A DNA stretch of 64,000 bases from Roseovarius sp. MMSF_3281 (GCF_030733685.1 NZ_JASHIM010000005.1:143486-207485); one strand, 5' to 3'; counted from the first letter of the stretch, positions 28,621-38,829 are shown. Notes: generated by a model from the letters alone, not told the origin. Numbers and translations are program-made.

Positions 28621-28647
28621 CCGGGCCGGTTGAAACAACCGGCCCGG
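28621..28647 (-). terminator. Strong hairpin between binding-protein and permease genes
   Basis: A perfect 12-bp inverted repeat, CCGGGCCGGTTG / CAACCGGCCCGG with a 3-nt loop, sits in the 61-nt gap. It lacks a following U-run on the reverse strand. Such hairpins behind binding-protein genes often protect the upstream mRNA from 3-prime decay and lower downstream expression; that role is inference. Confidence 0.6.
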
Positions 28648-28667
28648 AACAGGGTCATGGCAGGCGC

Positions 28668-29930
28668 TTACTTGTAGGCACGCAGTTGACGCTCGGCGGC
28701 GGCCTGCGCCTCGGCCAGTGCGTCAGCCGGGCTCTTGTCGCCGGTCAGCGCCGATTGGATCGCGGCATTCAGGCCGTCACGCACGCGCGCTGTCTCGAAG
28801 GTCGAGAATTCGGCAACCGCGTGCTCAAGCTGATCACGCGCCACGAGGGCAGGCGGGAATTCAGCCGTGTAGGCCTTGAGCGCGTCGGTCTCATAAGCGG
28901 CGGGCGAGACACCCATGTAGCCCGTCTCGATAGACCACTTCGCTGCTTGCTCGGGCGCGGTCATGAACTTGATGAGTTCAAGCGCGGCCTGCTTCTCCTC
29001 TTCGGTGGAGTCCTTGAATAGGTAGAAATTGCCGCCCCCGGTGGGCGAGCCCAACCGTTCCTTGCCGGGCAGCATGGCAACGCCGAAATCGAACTCGGCA
29101 TTGTTCTTGACCGCCGTCAGATTGCCAGTGGAATGCCACATCATCGCGGTCTCACCCTCAAGGAAGGCTTGGCGCAGGGTGCCCCACTCCACGGTGCCCT
29201 CGGGCATGATGCCATGCTCGGTGGACAGCGACTTCCAGTATTCAAGCGCCTCGACGGTGTCCGGATCGTCGAAATAGGTGGTCAGCCCGTCATTCGACAT
29301 CAACTCCTGCCCGTTCTGGATCGCCAGGGCCTGGAACATCCAGTAGGGATAGCCGGTCGAGGGGATCATCAGGCCGTGATGGTCGTCATTGGTCAGGGCT
29401 TTGCCCATCTCCACCAACTCGCCCCAGGTGGTCGGCGCGGTTTCCGGGTCAAGGCCCGCCTCGCGGAACATATCCTTGTTGTAATAGGCCACGATGGTCG
29501 ACCGCTGGAACGGCACGCCCCATGTTTGCCCCTCGATTTTGCCGTTGGCCAAAAGCGCGGGGTAGAAGTTGTTCAGCCATTCCTTCTCCGCCTCGGTCTC
29601 GATGACGTCCTCAAAAGGCACGATCAGGTCTTGCTCGATCAGGTCATAGGCGTCGATGGAAAACATCACGGCAAGCTGCGCCGGTTCACCGGACTCGAGC
29701 GCCGCAAGCGATTTGATGCGCGTGTCGTCATAGTTGCCGGCGTAAATCGCGTTGACGGTGATGTCGGGGTTTTGCGCCTCGAAGTCGGCGACGATCCCAT
29801 CGACCACTTCGGTCAGCGCACCACCGACGGCGATTGGGTAATACATGGTCAATTCAGTCTCGGCCGCGGCCGGATTGACGAGCGCGGTGGAGGCCGCCAA
29901 TATGGCGGACACAGCAGTGATACGTGTCAT
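28668..29930 (-). CDS. ABC transporter substrate-binding protein, UgpB-like
   Basis: A 420-residue periplasmic binding protein with a Sec signal peptide (residues 1-23, cleavage after NPAAA). The mature part reads ELTMYYPIAVGGALTEVVDG and contains WGVPFQRSTIVAYYNKDMF, the segment typical of UgpB-like glycerol-3-phosphate binders. It also has GGGNFYLFKDSTEEEKQAAL, seen in family-1 extracellular solute-binding proteins. It delivers the substrate to the permease pair. Its start overlaps the stop of the ATPase gene. Substrate class (glycerol-3-phosphate or its diesters) is a fair guess, not proven. Confidence 0.87.
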   Translation of the reverse strand: MTRITAVSAILAASTALVNPAAAETELTMYYPIAVGGALTEVVDGIVADFEAQNPDITVNAIYAGNYDDTRIKSLAALESGEPAQLAVMFSIDAYDLIEQDLIVPFEDVIETEAEKEWLNNFYPALLANGKIEGQTWGVPFQRSTIVAYYNKDMFREAGLDPETAPTTWGELVEMGKALTNDDHHGLMIPSTGYPYWMFQALAIQNGQELMSNDGLTTYFDDPDTVEALEYWKSLSTEHGIMPEGTVEWGTLRQAFLEGETAMMWHSTGNLTAVKNNAEFDFGVAMLPGKERLGSPTGGGNFYLFKDSTEEEKQAALELIKFMTAPEQAAKWSIETGYMGVSPAAYETDALKAYTAEFPPALVARDQLEHAVAEFSTFETARVRDGLNAAIQSALTGDKSPADALAEAQAAAERQLRAYK

Positions 29931-31039
29931 TTCGAAAGGTCCTCTTTGGCTGTTTGGGTTGAAGTGCGGGCCCTATGGCCATCCTCGGGCGCGGGATTTT
30001 GGCGAATGCGCGCCTTTGGATTCTGCTGCGGCTCCTTTTCCAGGCTTCCGGTGACGGAGTCGAAAAGGAGCCGGTTTTCCGATGGAATGACGACACCGAC
30101 CGTCTGGCCGGGTTCAAACTTGGCCGGGCCTGGCAGGATCGCTGCAAGCCCCTCCGCCGCCGGATGCCTGAGAGCAAGCCGGGTTTCGCCGCCGAGATAC
30201 TCGAAATCGTCGATCCGCGCGTCGAGATTGCCTTGGCCAGCGGCCACAAGCGAAACGGCTTCGGGACGCAGACCAATGATCCATTTGCCGTCGTGCCCAA
30301 GTGCGGCGGCGTCGATTAGCGACATGGGCGGATCGCCGATGAACTGCGCAGCAAAGGTGGTGGCCGGGCGCGCGTAAAGCTCGGCGGGCGTTCCAACCTG
30401 TTCAATGCGGCCCTCCCGCATCAGCACGACTTTGTCCGAAAGGCTCATCGCCTCACCTTGGTCATGGGTCACGTAAACCACCGTCAGCGCCAGCTTGCGC
30501 GCCAGCGTCCGGATATCCCGGCGCACCGAGTGGCGCAGCTTTGCATCGAGGTTCGACAGCGGCTCGTCCATCAGGCAAAGCGGCCGCTCGGCCACTGCCG
30601 CGCGGGCAAGCGCCACGCGCTGCCTTTGACCGCCAGAAAGTTCGGAGGGTTTGCGCCGCTCCAGACCTTCCAGCCCTGTCATGGCAAGCACCTCTGACAA
30701 GCGTCGCGCACGCTCCGCGCGTGCGATGCGCCGGACTTTCAATCCGAAAATCACGTTCTCGGCCACGCTGAGATGCGGAAACAGCGCGTAGGACTGGAAC
30801 ACCATCGACAGGTTGCGTTGCGCGGCGGGCAGGGCCGTCACGTCGCGGCCGTCAATCGTGATACGTCCAGATTGCGGCTGCTCCAGCCCCGCAATCAGGC
30901 GCAACATCGTGGATTTACCGCAGCCCGAGGGGCCGAGGATCGATAGAAAAGCACCCTGCTGCAGCTCAAGGCTGATATCGCAGACCCCGCCTTGTCCGCC
31001 CCATTGCCGCGTGAGACCTTCAAGCGTCAGAAAACTCAT
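29927..31039 (-). CDS. ABC transporter ATP-binding protein, UgpC/MalK type
   Basis: A 370-residue ATPase. Walker A is GPSGCGKST, followed by a Q-loop in VFQSYALFPHLSV, the signature PSELSGGQRQRVALARA, Walker B PLCLMDEPLSNLDA and the switch histidine in VTHDQGEA. A C-terminal TOBE domain follows from about residue 240. It powers the adjacent importer. Its ATG overlaps the regulator's stop, so regulator and ATPase are coupled; placing the ATPase ahead of the binding protein is less common than the reverse. Confidence 0.92.
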   Translation of the reverse strand: MSFLTLEGLTRQWGGQGGVCDISLELQQGAFLSILGPSGCGKSTMLRLIAGLEQPQSGRITIDGRDVTALPAAQRNLSMVFQSYALFPHLSVAENVIFGLKVRRIARAERARRLSEVLAMTGLEGLERRKPSELSGGQRQRVALARAAVAERPLCLMDEPLSNLDAKLRHSVRRDIRTLARKLALTVVYVTHDQGEAMSLSDKVVLMREGRIEQVGTPAELYARPATTFAAQFIGDPPMSLIDAAALGHDGKWIIGLRPEAVSLVAAGQGNLDARIDDFEYLGGETRLALRHPAAEGLAAILPGPAKFEPGQTVGVVIPSENRLLFDSVTGSLEKEPQQNPKARIRQNPAPEDGHRARTSTQTAKEDLSK

Positions 31040-31797
31040 TTGCCCTCTCCCACGATGATCAACCGGTCGCCGAGCGACTCCAGCATGGCGGCGAACGGCG
31101 CGCCGGGCTTGGCCTCGGTCACGACATGATCGGCCTCATCAAGATGACCGCCGACCGCAGGGGCGCGGCGACCAAATTTGGAACTGTCCGCGACGAAGAT
31201 GGACTGCCGGGCGTTCTCCTGCGCCTGGCCGCGGATGCGCACCTCGGGTTCGTGGAAATCCAGCAGTGAGCCGTCGTTGTCGATCCCGGCGGCACCGTAA
31301 ATGGCGAAATCCGCGCGGTAGGCTCCGAAGAGATCCTGTGCCAATGGCCCCAAAACATCCCGATCAGGCAGGCGCAATTCCCCGCCGGGGATCACAATCC
31401 GCGCGCCGGGCGCTTCGGACAAGGCCATCGCCGCGTTCAGGTTGTTGGTGATGACAGTCAAACCTTCACGCTCGGCCAGTGCGGCGGCGACCACGGCCGG
31501 GGTCGTGCCAATGGAGAAAAACAGCGTGGCCCCATCCGGGATCAGCCCCGCAACATGGGCCGCGATCCTCTGCTTGGCCGCCACATTCAGCGAGGTGCGC
31601 GCCGAATAGGGCAGGTTCGAACTGCCTTCGATGAATTCGGCCCCGCCGTGCAGGCGCCGCAGTTTTCCCTGCGCACACAGCGCGTTAATATCGCGGCGGA
31701 CGGTGTGGGCCGAGACGCGCAGAGCCTCTGCAAGTTCGTCCACCATGACGCGCCCACGCGACTGTGCCGTTTCGAGAATCGCCGATTGCCTGTTCAT
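31036..31797 (-). CDS. DeoR/GlpR-family transcriptional regulator
   Basis: A 253-residue DeoR-family protein. The N-terminal helix-turn-helix reads VDELAEALRVSAHTVRRDIN, followed by LRRLHGGAEF, and the sugar-phosphate-sensing DeoRC domain carries SIGTTPAVVAAALAER and ITNNLNAA. Members normally repress sugar or glycerol metabolism genes and respond to a phosphorylated intermediate, which fits glycerol-3-phosphate here. The ATG at 31797 follows a G-rich ribosome site. Two palindromic operator candidates lie 16-73 nt upstream, implying autoregulation of the whole operon. Confidence 0.9.
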   Translation of the reverse strand: MNRQSAILETAQSRGRVMVDELAEALRVSAHTVRRDINALCAQGKLRRLHGGAEFIEGSSNLPYSARTSLNVAAKQRIAAHVAGLIPDGATLFFSIGTTPAVVAAALAEREGLTVITNNLNAAMALSEAPGARIVIPGGELRLPDRDVLGPLAQDLFGAYRADFAIYGAAGIDNDGSLLDFHEPEVRIRGQAQENARQSIFVADSSKFGRRAPAVGGHLDEADHVVTEAKPGAPFAAMLESLGDRLIIVGEGK

Positions 31798-31812
31798 TCG
31801 ATGCCCCCTGCG

Positions 31813-31870
31813 TGCTCTTATGAGCATAGAATGTGACGGCTGAATGAAATCAGTGCTCATAAAAGCACTG
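31813..31870 (-). promoter_or_regulatory. Paired palindromic operators upstream of the DeoR regulator
   Basis: Two related inverted repeats lie in the regulator's promoter region: TGCTC-TTAT-GAGCA at 31813-31826, and CAGTGCT-CATAAA-AGCACTG at 31851-31870. They share the core TGCTC(A/T)T and a mirrored AGCA half. Their centres are about 41 bp apart, close to four helical turns, which suits cooperative binding by a DeoR-type repressor. Confidence 0.62.
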
Positions 31871-32290
31871 CTTGTCTCATTTTAATAGGAAACTGCATGC
31901 ATCCTTCGATGCGGTGTTGGCAAAGCGTGATTCCCGAAGATAGCGCACCGCTTTCCTGAAACGCGAATTGCGCCAGCCCCATAAAAAACCGCAATGATGC
32001 TCGGCTCAAACTGTGCATTCATTGATTTGCCAGGTTGGCTTGCGCGGCGAAAGTCCTGTGTGGATGGCTCCTGCATTGCAAGCGTTTTTTGTGATTGCGA
32101 CGGTCTGTCAGTACAGTCGTGTGTTCGGCTTGTTTGCGTGGCGGTTGCCACTGGCCCTGATGAGTTCCGCAAGCAAGGTTTCTATCGGCTAAACGACCTC
32201 TGAAGGCCGCGACATTCGCCGGAGTGTCCTTGCTTTTGGTTGACTTCGTTTCGCATCATCACATCAAGCGTCTTACATCTCCGGGCAGGA
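31871..32290. other. Intergenic region with no supported gene
   Basis: About 420 bp between the DeoR operators and an IS110 fragment. No open frame with a recognisable domain, no strong hairpin and no repeat is evident. It may hold the outer part of the importer promoter and degraded insertion-sequence DNA. Confidence 0.45.
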
Positions 32291-32660
32291 TCAAGCGATC
32301 GACTGCCGGTATTCCTCTCGTTTCGCCAGAAGTGCCCAAATGATTCGGGCGGATTTGTTGGCCATGGCAACGGTCGCGAGCCGGAATGGCTTCTCGGCCA
32401 GCATCTTGGCGGTCCAAGTGTCGGCTTTCTCTGGCTTGTTCTTTGCCATCAGCGCCCGTGATGTCATTCCGACGATCAACAGCTTTCTGATACACCAGTC
32501 ACCCTTCTGGGTAATCCGTCCAAGACGTTCCTTGCCGCCACTGGACTTATTCAGGGGTGTCAGCCCCAGCCATGCCGATCTCGCAGTTTTCAAACTGCCC
32601 ATTGCGAATGGTGCGGAAGGATCCAATGCCGGTGAGAGCAGCATTGACCGGGCGTCCCGC
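32291..32660 (-). pseudogene. C-terminal fragment of an IS110-family transposase
   Basis: The reverse strand reads SAWLGLTPLNKSSGGKERLG, then KGDWCIRKLLIVGMTSRAL and LATVAMANKSARIIWALLAK. These match the C-terminal Transposase_20 part of IS110-family enzymes. Just upstream, a family-like ALTGIGSFRTIRNGQF stretch lies in another frame, so a frameshift is present, and the N-terminal DEDD catalytic domain is absent. Inactive remnant directly downstream of kdgD. Confidence 0.75.
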
Positions 32661-32705
32661 CTCAGGGTTGTCCCGGGCCTCCAAATGGCGCCCGGGACAA
32701 GGAGA

Positions 32706-33807
<1,102 letters not shown>

Positions 33808-35892
33808 ATGACCAAAGACAAACAACAGGTGAGACTAGGCGCCGACATCGGGGGGACCTTCACCGACGTGGCGCTCGAGGTCGGGGCAGAGATGTTCTCC
33901 GCGAAAGTGCTGACCAATTACACGGCTCCCGAACAGGGGATCGTTGACGGCATTGCTCTTGCGCTGGACAAGGCAGGGCTTGGCTTCGGTGATATCGATA
34001 CGGTCATCCACGGCACCACGCTTGCCACCAACGCCCTGATCGAACGGCGCGGCGCGCATACGGCGCTGATCACCACCAAGGGCTTTCGCGACGTGATCGA
34101 GATGCGCACCGAGAACCGGTTCGAGCAGTACGATCTCGATATCGTGCTGCCCGCGCCGCTAGTGCCGCGCAATGAACGCTTTGTGCTGGATGAGCGCATC
34201 GACGCAGGCGGCAAGGTGCTGAAGGCCATCGACGCCGCCGAGCTTGACGCGCTGGTCGATTCCATTCTCGCCGGCGGCTTCGAAAGCGTCGCCATTGGTC
34301 TTATCCATTCCTACGTCAACGGTGCGCATGAGCGGCAGATCCGCGAGGCGCTGCTGGCCAAGGCACCGGAGCTGTCGGTGTCGATCTCATCCGAGGTCTC
34401 GCCGCAGATGCGCGAGTTCCAGCGCTTCAACACGGTCTGCGCCAATGCCTACGTGAAGCCCCTGATGGAAAGCTACCTGCGCCGCCTCGTGGGTAAGCTG
34501 CAGGGCGAGGGCGCCGATTGCCCGGTCTTCATGATCCACTCGGGCGGCGGCATCATCAGCGTTGATGCGGCCATCGAACACCCCGTCCGCCTGCTGGAAT
34601 CCGGCCCCGCCGGGGGCGCGATCTTTGCCGCCCATGTGGCGCGGCGCTACGGCATCGACCGGGTGCTGTCTTATGACATGGGCGGCACCACGGCCAAGAT
34701 CTGCCTGATCGACGGCGCCGTGCCCAAGACCGCCAAGACATTCGAGGTGGCGCGCACCTACCGCTTCAAGAAGGGCAGCGGCATGCCAATCTCGATCCCG
34801 GTGATCGAGATGGTCGAGATCGGGGCAGGGGGCGGCTCGATCGCCAGCATCGACTCCATGCGCCAGATCCGCGTCGGCCCGCACAGCGCCGGGTCCGAGC
34901 CGGGACCGGCCTGCTATGGCCGTGGTGGCGACCGCCCCACCGTGACCGATGCGGACCTCGTGCTTGGTAAGCTTGATCCCGACGGCTTTGCCGGGGGCAA
35001 GATGCAGCTTGACGTTGCAGCCTGCGACGGCGCCATGACCACCCATCTTGGCGATCCGCTGGGCAGCGATGCGGCCACCGCCGCCTTCGGCCTGTGCGAG
35101 GTGGTCGACGAAAACATGAGCAACGCGGCGCGGATGCACGCGGTGGAGAACGGCAAGGAACTGGGGGAATACACCATGATCGCCTTCGGCGGCGCGGCCC
35201 CGCTGCACGCTGGACGGCTCTGCGAAAAGCTGGGGATCAACGAGCTTCTGGTGCCGCCGGGAGCGGGTGTCGGCTCGGCCATCGGCTTCCTGCGAGCGCC
35301 CTTTGGCTTTGAATCCGTGCGCAGTGCCTACGTGAAGTTGTCGGCCTTCGACCATGCCGCCGTCAACGCCACCCTCGCCGAACTGCGCGACGAGGCGGTG
35401 TCTTTCGTGCGCTCCGGCGCGCCGGACGCAGAGCCGGTGCTCGAATGCACGGCCTACATGCGCTACGCTGGACAGGGCTGGGAAGTGCCGGTCAACGTCG
35501 AGGTGCGCGATTACGCCGCCGCCGACGAGGCGGTGTTCCGCAAGGGCTTCGAGACGGTCTACGAGGATCTCTTCGGCCGGCTCATCGACAAGCTTGACAT
35601 CGAGATTGTCAGCTGGTCGTTGCGCGCCAGCTCCGAGGCCACCCCGGCCCCCGCGGTCGAGGTTGCACAGCCGGAGCGCGACGCGCCGCGCGACACAACG
35701 CGCCGGATCTTCGACGCCCGCAGTTCGGAGTATCTCGACGCGGCGGTGGTCGCCCGAGCCGACCTTGCGGTCGGCACCCGGGTCCGGGGGCCCGCTGCCA
35801 TCATCGAAGACGAGACAACCACCATCATCACTGCCGCCCAGGATGTAACCATGCAGGCGGACGGTTGCCTGCTGATCCGCAGCTGCGCCTGA
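33808..35892 (+). CDS. hyuA: Hydantoinase/oxoprolinase subunit A family protein (second HyuA)
   Basis: A 694-residue HyuA-type subunit. The N-terminal phosphate-binding element is RLGADIGGTFTDVALEVG (about 9-26); HGTTLATNALIERRG follows, and the second actin-fold element is SYDMGGTTAKICLIDG near 288. It also has FGGAAPLHAGRLCEKLG. It forms the ATP-dependent ring-opening or carboxylating enzyme with the next gene. It is clearly a different lineage from the HyuA at 3861. The neighbours (aminotransferase, RidA, KdgD) point to a cyclic amide whose opened product is an amino acid (inference). Confidence 0.87.
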   Translation: MTKDKQQVRLGADIGGTFTDVALEVGAEMFSAKVLTNYTAPEQGIVDGIALALDKAGLGFGDIDTVIHGTTLATNALIERRGAHTALITTKGFRDVIEMRTENRFEQYDLDIVLPAPLVPRNERFVLDERIDAGGKVLKAIDAAELDALVDSILAGGFESVAIGLIHSYVNGAHERQIREALLAKAPELSVSISSEVSPQMREFQRFNTVCANAYVKPLMESYLRRLVGKLQGEGADCPVFMIHSGGGIISVDAAIEHPVRLLESGPAGGAIFAAHVARRYGIDRVLSYDMGGTTAKICLIDGAVPKTAKTFEVARTYRFKKGSGMPISIPVIEMVEIGAGGGSIASIDSMRQIRVGPHSAGSEPGPACYGRGGDRPTVTDADLVLGKLDPDGFAGGKMQLDVAACDGAMTTHLGDPLGSDAATAAFGLCEVVDENMSNAARMHAVENGKELGEYTMIAFGGAAPLHAGRLCEKLGINELLVPPGAGVGSAIGFLRAPFGFESVRSAYVKLSAFDHAAVNATLAELRDEAVSFVRSGAPDAEPVLECTAYMRYAGQGWEVPVNVEVRDYAAADEAVFRKGFETVYEDLFGRLIDKLDIEIVSWSLRASSEATPAPAVEVAQPERDAPRDTTRRIFDARSSEYLDAAVVARADLAVGTRVRGPAAIIEDETTTIITAAQDVTMQADGCLLIRSCA

Positions 35893-35907
35893 ACAGGAGA
35901 ACACGCC

Positions 35908-37545
35908 ATGACATCCAAACCTCTTTCCGACGTGCACATGCAGGTGATGTGGAACCGGCTGATCTCGGTTGTCGAGGAGCAGGCCATCACCCTGATCCGC
36001 ACCGCCTTCAGCACCTCGGTCCGCGAATCCGGTGACCTTTCGGCCGGCGTCTTCAACCGCGGCGGCCAGATGATCGCCCAGGCGGTCACCGGCACCCCCG
36101 GCCACGTCAACGCCATGGCCGAGGCGGTCGGGCATTTCATCAACGACATCGGTCGCGACAATATCTTCGAGGGTGACGTCTATATCACCAACGATCCGTG
36201 GAAGGGCACCGGCCACCTTCTCGACATTACAATGGTGACGCCCTCGTTCCGTGGTGGCCAGTTGGTGGGCTTCTTCGCCTGCACCGCCCACGTGGTGGAT
36301 GTCGGCGGGCGTGGCTTCGGGCCCGACGCAAACGAGGTCTACGAGGAAGGCATCTTCATCCCGATCATGAAATTCGTCGAGCGCGGCACGGTGAACCGCG
36401 ATCTGGTCAACATCCTGCGCAACAATGTGCGCGAGGCGGACCAGGTTGTGGGCGACATCTTCTCGCTTGCGGCCTGCAACGAGACCGGCCACCGCCGTCT
36501 GCAGGATATGATGGACGAGTTCGGGCTTGCCGATCTCGAGGAGCTGGGCGAATTTGTTTTCAAACGCAGCTATGATGCCACGCTGGAACGCATCGCGGCG
36601 CTTCCGAAAGGCTCCTATGACAACGTCATGCGGGTTGACGGCTATGGCAGCCCGGTGGACATCGCCGTGCGCATCGACGTGGCCGACGATCACATCCTCG
36701 CGGATTTCGACGGCACCTCGGGGCCGAGCCCGCTGGGGATCAACGTGCCGATGATCTATTCCAAGGCCTATGCCTGCTACGGTTTGAAATGCGCGCTTGC
36801 GCCCGAGATTCCGAACAACCACGGCTCGCTTCTGCCATTCCTCTTCGAGGCGCCGGAGGATTGCATCCTCAACGCGCAGCGCCCCGCGCCTGTGGCGGTG
36901 CGTCACGTGCTGGGCCATTTCATCCCCGATGCTGTGCTGGGCGCAGTGCATAAGCTGGTGCCGGGCAAGGTGCCTGCCGAGGGCGCCGGTGCCCTTTGGA
37001 ACCTGCATGTCAGCGCCCGCCCGCGGCAGGATGAACATTGCCCGGCGGATGGCGGCCAGCGCGCCGAGGTGCTGCTGTTCAACAGCGGCGGGGCCGGGGC
37101 TCGGCAGGGGCTCGACGGGCTGTCGGCGACCGCCTTCCCAAGCGGCGTGCATTCCATGTCCATCGAGGCGACCGAGCATGTGGGCCCGGTAATCTTCTGG
37201 CGCAAGGAGCTGCGCGACGGCTCGGGCGGCGCGGGCCGCCAGCGTGGCGGGCTTGGCCAGGTGGTCGAGATCCAGGCGACCGAAGGGCACGAGTTCACCT
37301 TCAACGCCATGTTCGACCGCATTGACCATCCGGCCCGTGGCCGCGACGGGGGCGAGGATGGCCAGCCCGGCGCAGTGCTGCTGGACGATGGCACCCGGCT
37401 TGCCTCCAAGGGCCGCCAGCATGTGCCCCATGACCGGCGGCTGGTGTTGCAGCTTCCCGGTGGCGGTGGCTATGGCCCCCGCACCGAGCGCGATCCCGAG
37501 CTGGCCGCGCGCGACAAGGCCTTCGGCTACGTGACCGAAGATTGA
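35908..37545 (+). CDS. hyuB: Hydantoinase B/oxoprolinase family protein (second HyuB)
   Basis: A 545-residue HyuB-type subunit. Hallmarks are RTAFSTSVRESGDLSAGVFN, the GTPGHVNAMAEAVGHF and ITNDPWKGTGHLLDITM segments, AHVVDVGGRGFGPDA, and the C-terminal LPGGGGYGPRTERDPELAAR. Its length is standard for the family, shorter than the other copy in the window. It follows hyuA after 15 nt with an AGGAG ribosome site. It supplies the catalytic half of the enzyme. Confidence 0.87.
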   Translation: MTSKPLSDVHMQVMWNRLISVVEEQAITLIRTAFSTSVRESGDLSAGVFNRGGQMIAQAVTGTPGHVNAMAEAVGHFINDIGRDNIFEGDVYITNDPWKGTGHLLDITMVTPSFRGGQLVGFFACTAHVVDVGGRGFGPDANEVYEEGIFIPIMKFVERGTVNRDLVNILRNNVREADQVVGDIFSLAACNETGHRRLQDMMDEFGLADLEELGEFVFKRSYDATLERIAALPKGSYDNVMRVDGYGSPVDIAVRIDVADDHILADFDGTSGPSPLGINVPMIYSKAYACYGLKCALAPEIPNNHGSLLPFLFEAPEDCILNAQRPAPVAVRHVLGHFIPDAVLGAVHKLVPGKVPAEGAGALWNLHVSARPRQDEHCPADGGQRAEVLLFNSGGAGARQGLDGLSATAFPSGVHSMSIEATEHVGPVIFWRKELRDGSGGAGRQRGGLGQVVEIQATEGHEFTFNAMFDRIDHPARGRDGGEDGQPGAVLLDDGTRLASKGRQHVPHDRRLVLQLPGGGGYGPRTERDPELAARDKAFGYVTED

Positions 37546-37554
37546 GTGCGGCTA

Positions 37555-37591
37555 GGGCGGCCCGTGTTCTCCCGCTTTTTGCGGGCCGCCC
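37555..37591 (+). terminator. Overlapping alternative hairpins between hyuB and the aminotransferase gene
   Basis: A 10-bp perfect stem pairs GGGCGGCCCG (37555-37564) with CGGGCCGCCC (37582-37591). Inside it, CCCGC-TTTTT-GCGGG (37571-37585) could form a competing small hairpin that uses part of the same right arm. The location in a 78-nt gap suggests a partial terminator or expression-balancing element. No long U-run follows. Confidence 0.55.
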
Positions 37592-37623
37592 CATCCCGAA
37601 ATTAGCAACAAGGACGTCTTCCC

Positions 37624-38829
37624 GTGTTCAAACAATCCCGCCGCGCCGAGCGCATTAAACCATCGCCCGCCATTGCCGTCTCAATGCAGGCCAAGGCGCT
37701 TGCCGGGCAGGGCATAGACGTGGTCGATCTCAGCGTCGGCGAGCCCGATTTCGACACCCCGGCCCATGTGCGCGCCGCCGCCGTGGCCGCCATGGAGGCT
37801 GGCGAGACCCACTATACCGCTGCCGACGGCACCCCTGCGCTGAAGAAAGCCATCGCCACCGCCTTTCTGCGCGACTACGGCCTGAACTTCGAGCCCACCG
37901 AGATTACCGCCGCCAACGGCGCCAAGCAGGTGATCTGCAACGCGCTTCTGGCGACACTCGATCCCGGCGACGAGGTTATCGTGCCGACGCCCTACTGGGT
38001 GTCCTACACCGATCTCGTGTTGCTCGCGGATGGCAGCCCGGTTGAGGTTGCCTGCCCCGCGGAGGCCGGGTTCAAGCTGTCGCCTGAGGCGCTCGAGGCG
38101 GCGATCACTCCGCGCAGTCGCTGGCTGATTCTGAACGCGCCCTCCAACCCTACCGGCGCCGCCTACTCGAAGGCTGAGCTGGCGGCGCTTGGCGCGGTAC
38201 TGGACCGGCATCCCAATGTCATGATCCTGTCGGACGAGATCTATGACCTCATCCGTTACGACGGTGGCGCGCCGCTGTCCTTCCTCTCGGCCAATCCCGG
38301 CTTGCGCAACCGCACCCTCGTCGTGAACGGCGTGTCCAAAGCCTATGCCATGACCGGCTGGCGGCTGGGCTACGGCGCGGGGCCGGCAGAGCTCGTCAAG
38401 GTGATGGCCAAGGTTCAGTCGCAGGCCACTTCCAATCCTTCGTCTGTCTCGCAAGCCGCCGCCATCGCCGCGCTGACCGGGCCGCAGGACTTCGTGACCA
38501 TGGCGCTCGCGGAATACCAGTCGCGCCGCGATCTGGTCATGGAGTTGCTGGAGGCCATTCCGCTGCTGGTCCCGCACCGCCCGGACGGCGCCTTCTATGT
38601 CTACATCGACTGCTCGGCCCTGATCGGCCGCCGCATGGCGGACGGGACGGTGTTGCAGGATGACACCGCCGTGGCGCGCTTCCTGCTGGAGGTGGCACGG
38701 GTGGCGGTGGTTCCGGGCGCGGCCTTCGGGGCGCAGCCGTTCTTTCGTATCTCCTTTGCCACCTCCCGCCTGCGCCTCACCGAAGGTTGCAAGCGCATTG
38801 CCAATGCCATCGAAGAGCTGAGCCAATGA
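37624..38829 (+). CDS. Pyridoxal-phosphate-dependent aminotransferase (class I, aspartate-aminotransferase-like)
   Basis: A 401-residue fold-type I aminotransferase. It starts at a GTG with AAGGAC upstream. Visible elements are the VDLSVGEPDFDTPAHV region, NAPSNPTGAAYSKAEL, the SDEIYDLIRYDG strand, the PLP lysine (Lys239) in VNGVSKAYAMTGWRLGYG and FRISFATS near the end. It moves an amino group between an amino acid and a 2-oxo acid. Context with HyuAB suggests it acts on the amino acid produced by ring opening. Its stop overlaps the RidA start. Confidence 0.88.
   Translation: MFKQSRRAERIKPSPAIAVSMQAKALAGQGIDVVDLSVGEPDFDTPAHVRAAAVAAMEAGETHYTAADGTPALKKAIATAFLRDYGLNFEPTEITAANGAKQVICNALLATLDPGDEVIVPTPYWVSYTDLVLLADGSPVEVACPAEAGFKLSPEALEAAITPRSRWLILNAPSNPTGAAYSKAELAALGAVLDRHPNVMILSDEIYDLIRYDGGAPLSFLSANPGLRNRTLVVNGVSKAYAMTGWRLGYGAGPAELVKVMAKVQSQATSNPSSVSQAAAIAALTGPQDFVTMALAEYQSRRDLVMELLEAIPLLVPHRPDGAFYVYIDCSALIGRRMADGTVLQDDTAVARFLLEVARVAVVPGAAFGAQPFFRISFATSRLRLTEGCKRIANAIEELSQ

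Noticed and set aside
31882..32495. Small open frames between the DeoR operators and kdgD
   Set aside because: They are short, overlap the IS110 fragment or each other, and show no family features.
34387..37431. A 1014-codon open frame antisense to the second hyuAB
   Set aside because: It mirrors two genes with clear family motifs on the other strand, shows no domain of its own, and such long antisense frames are common in high-GC DNA.
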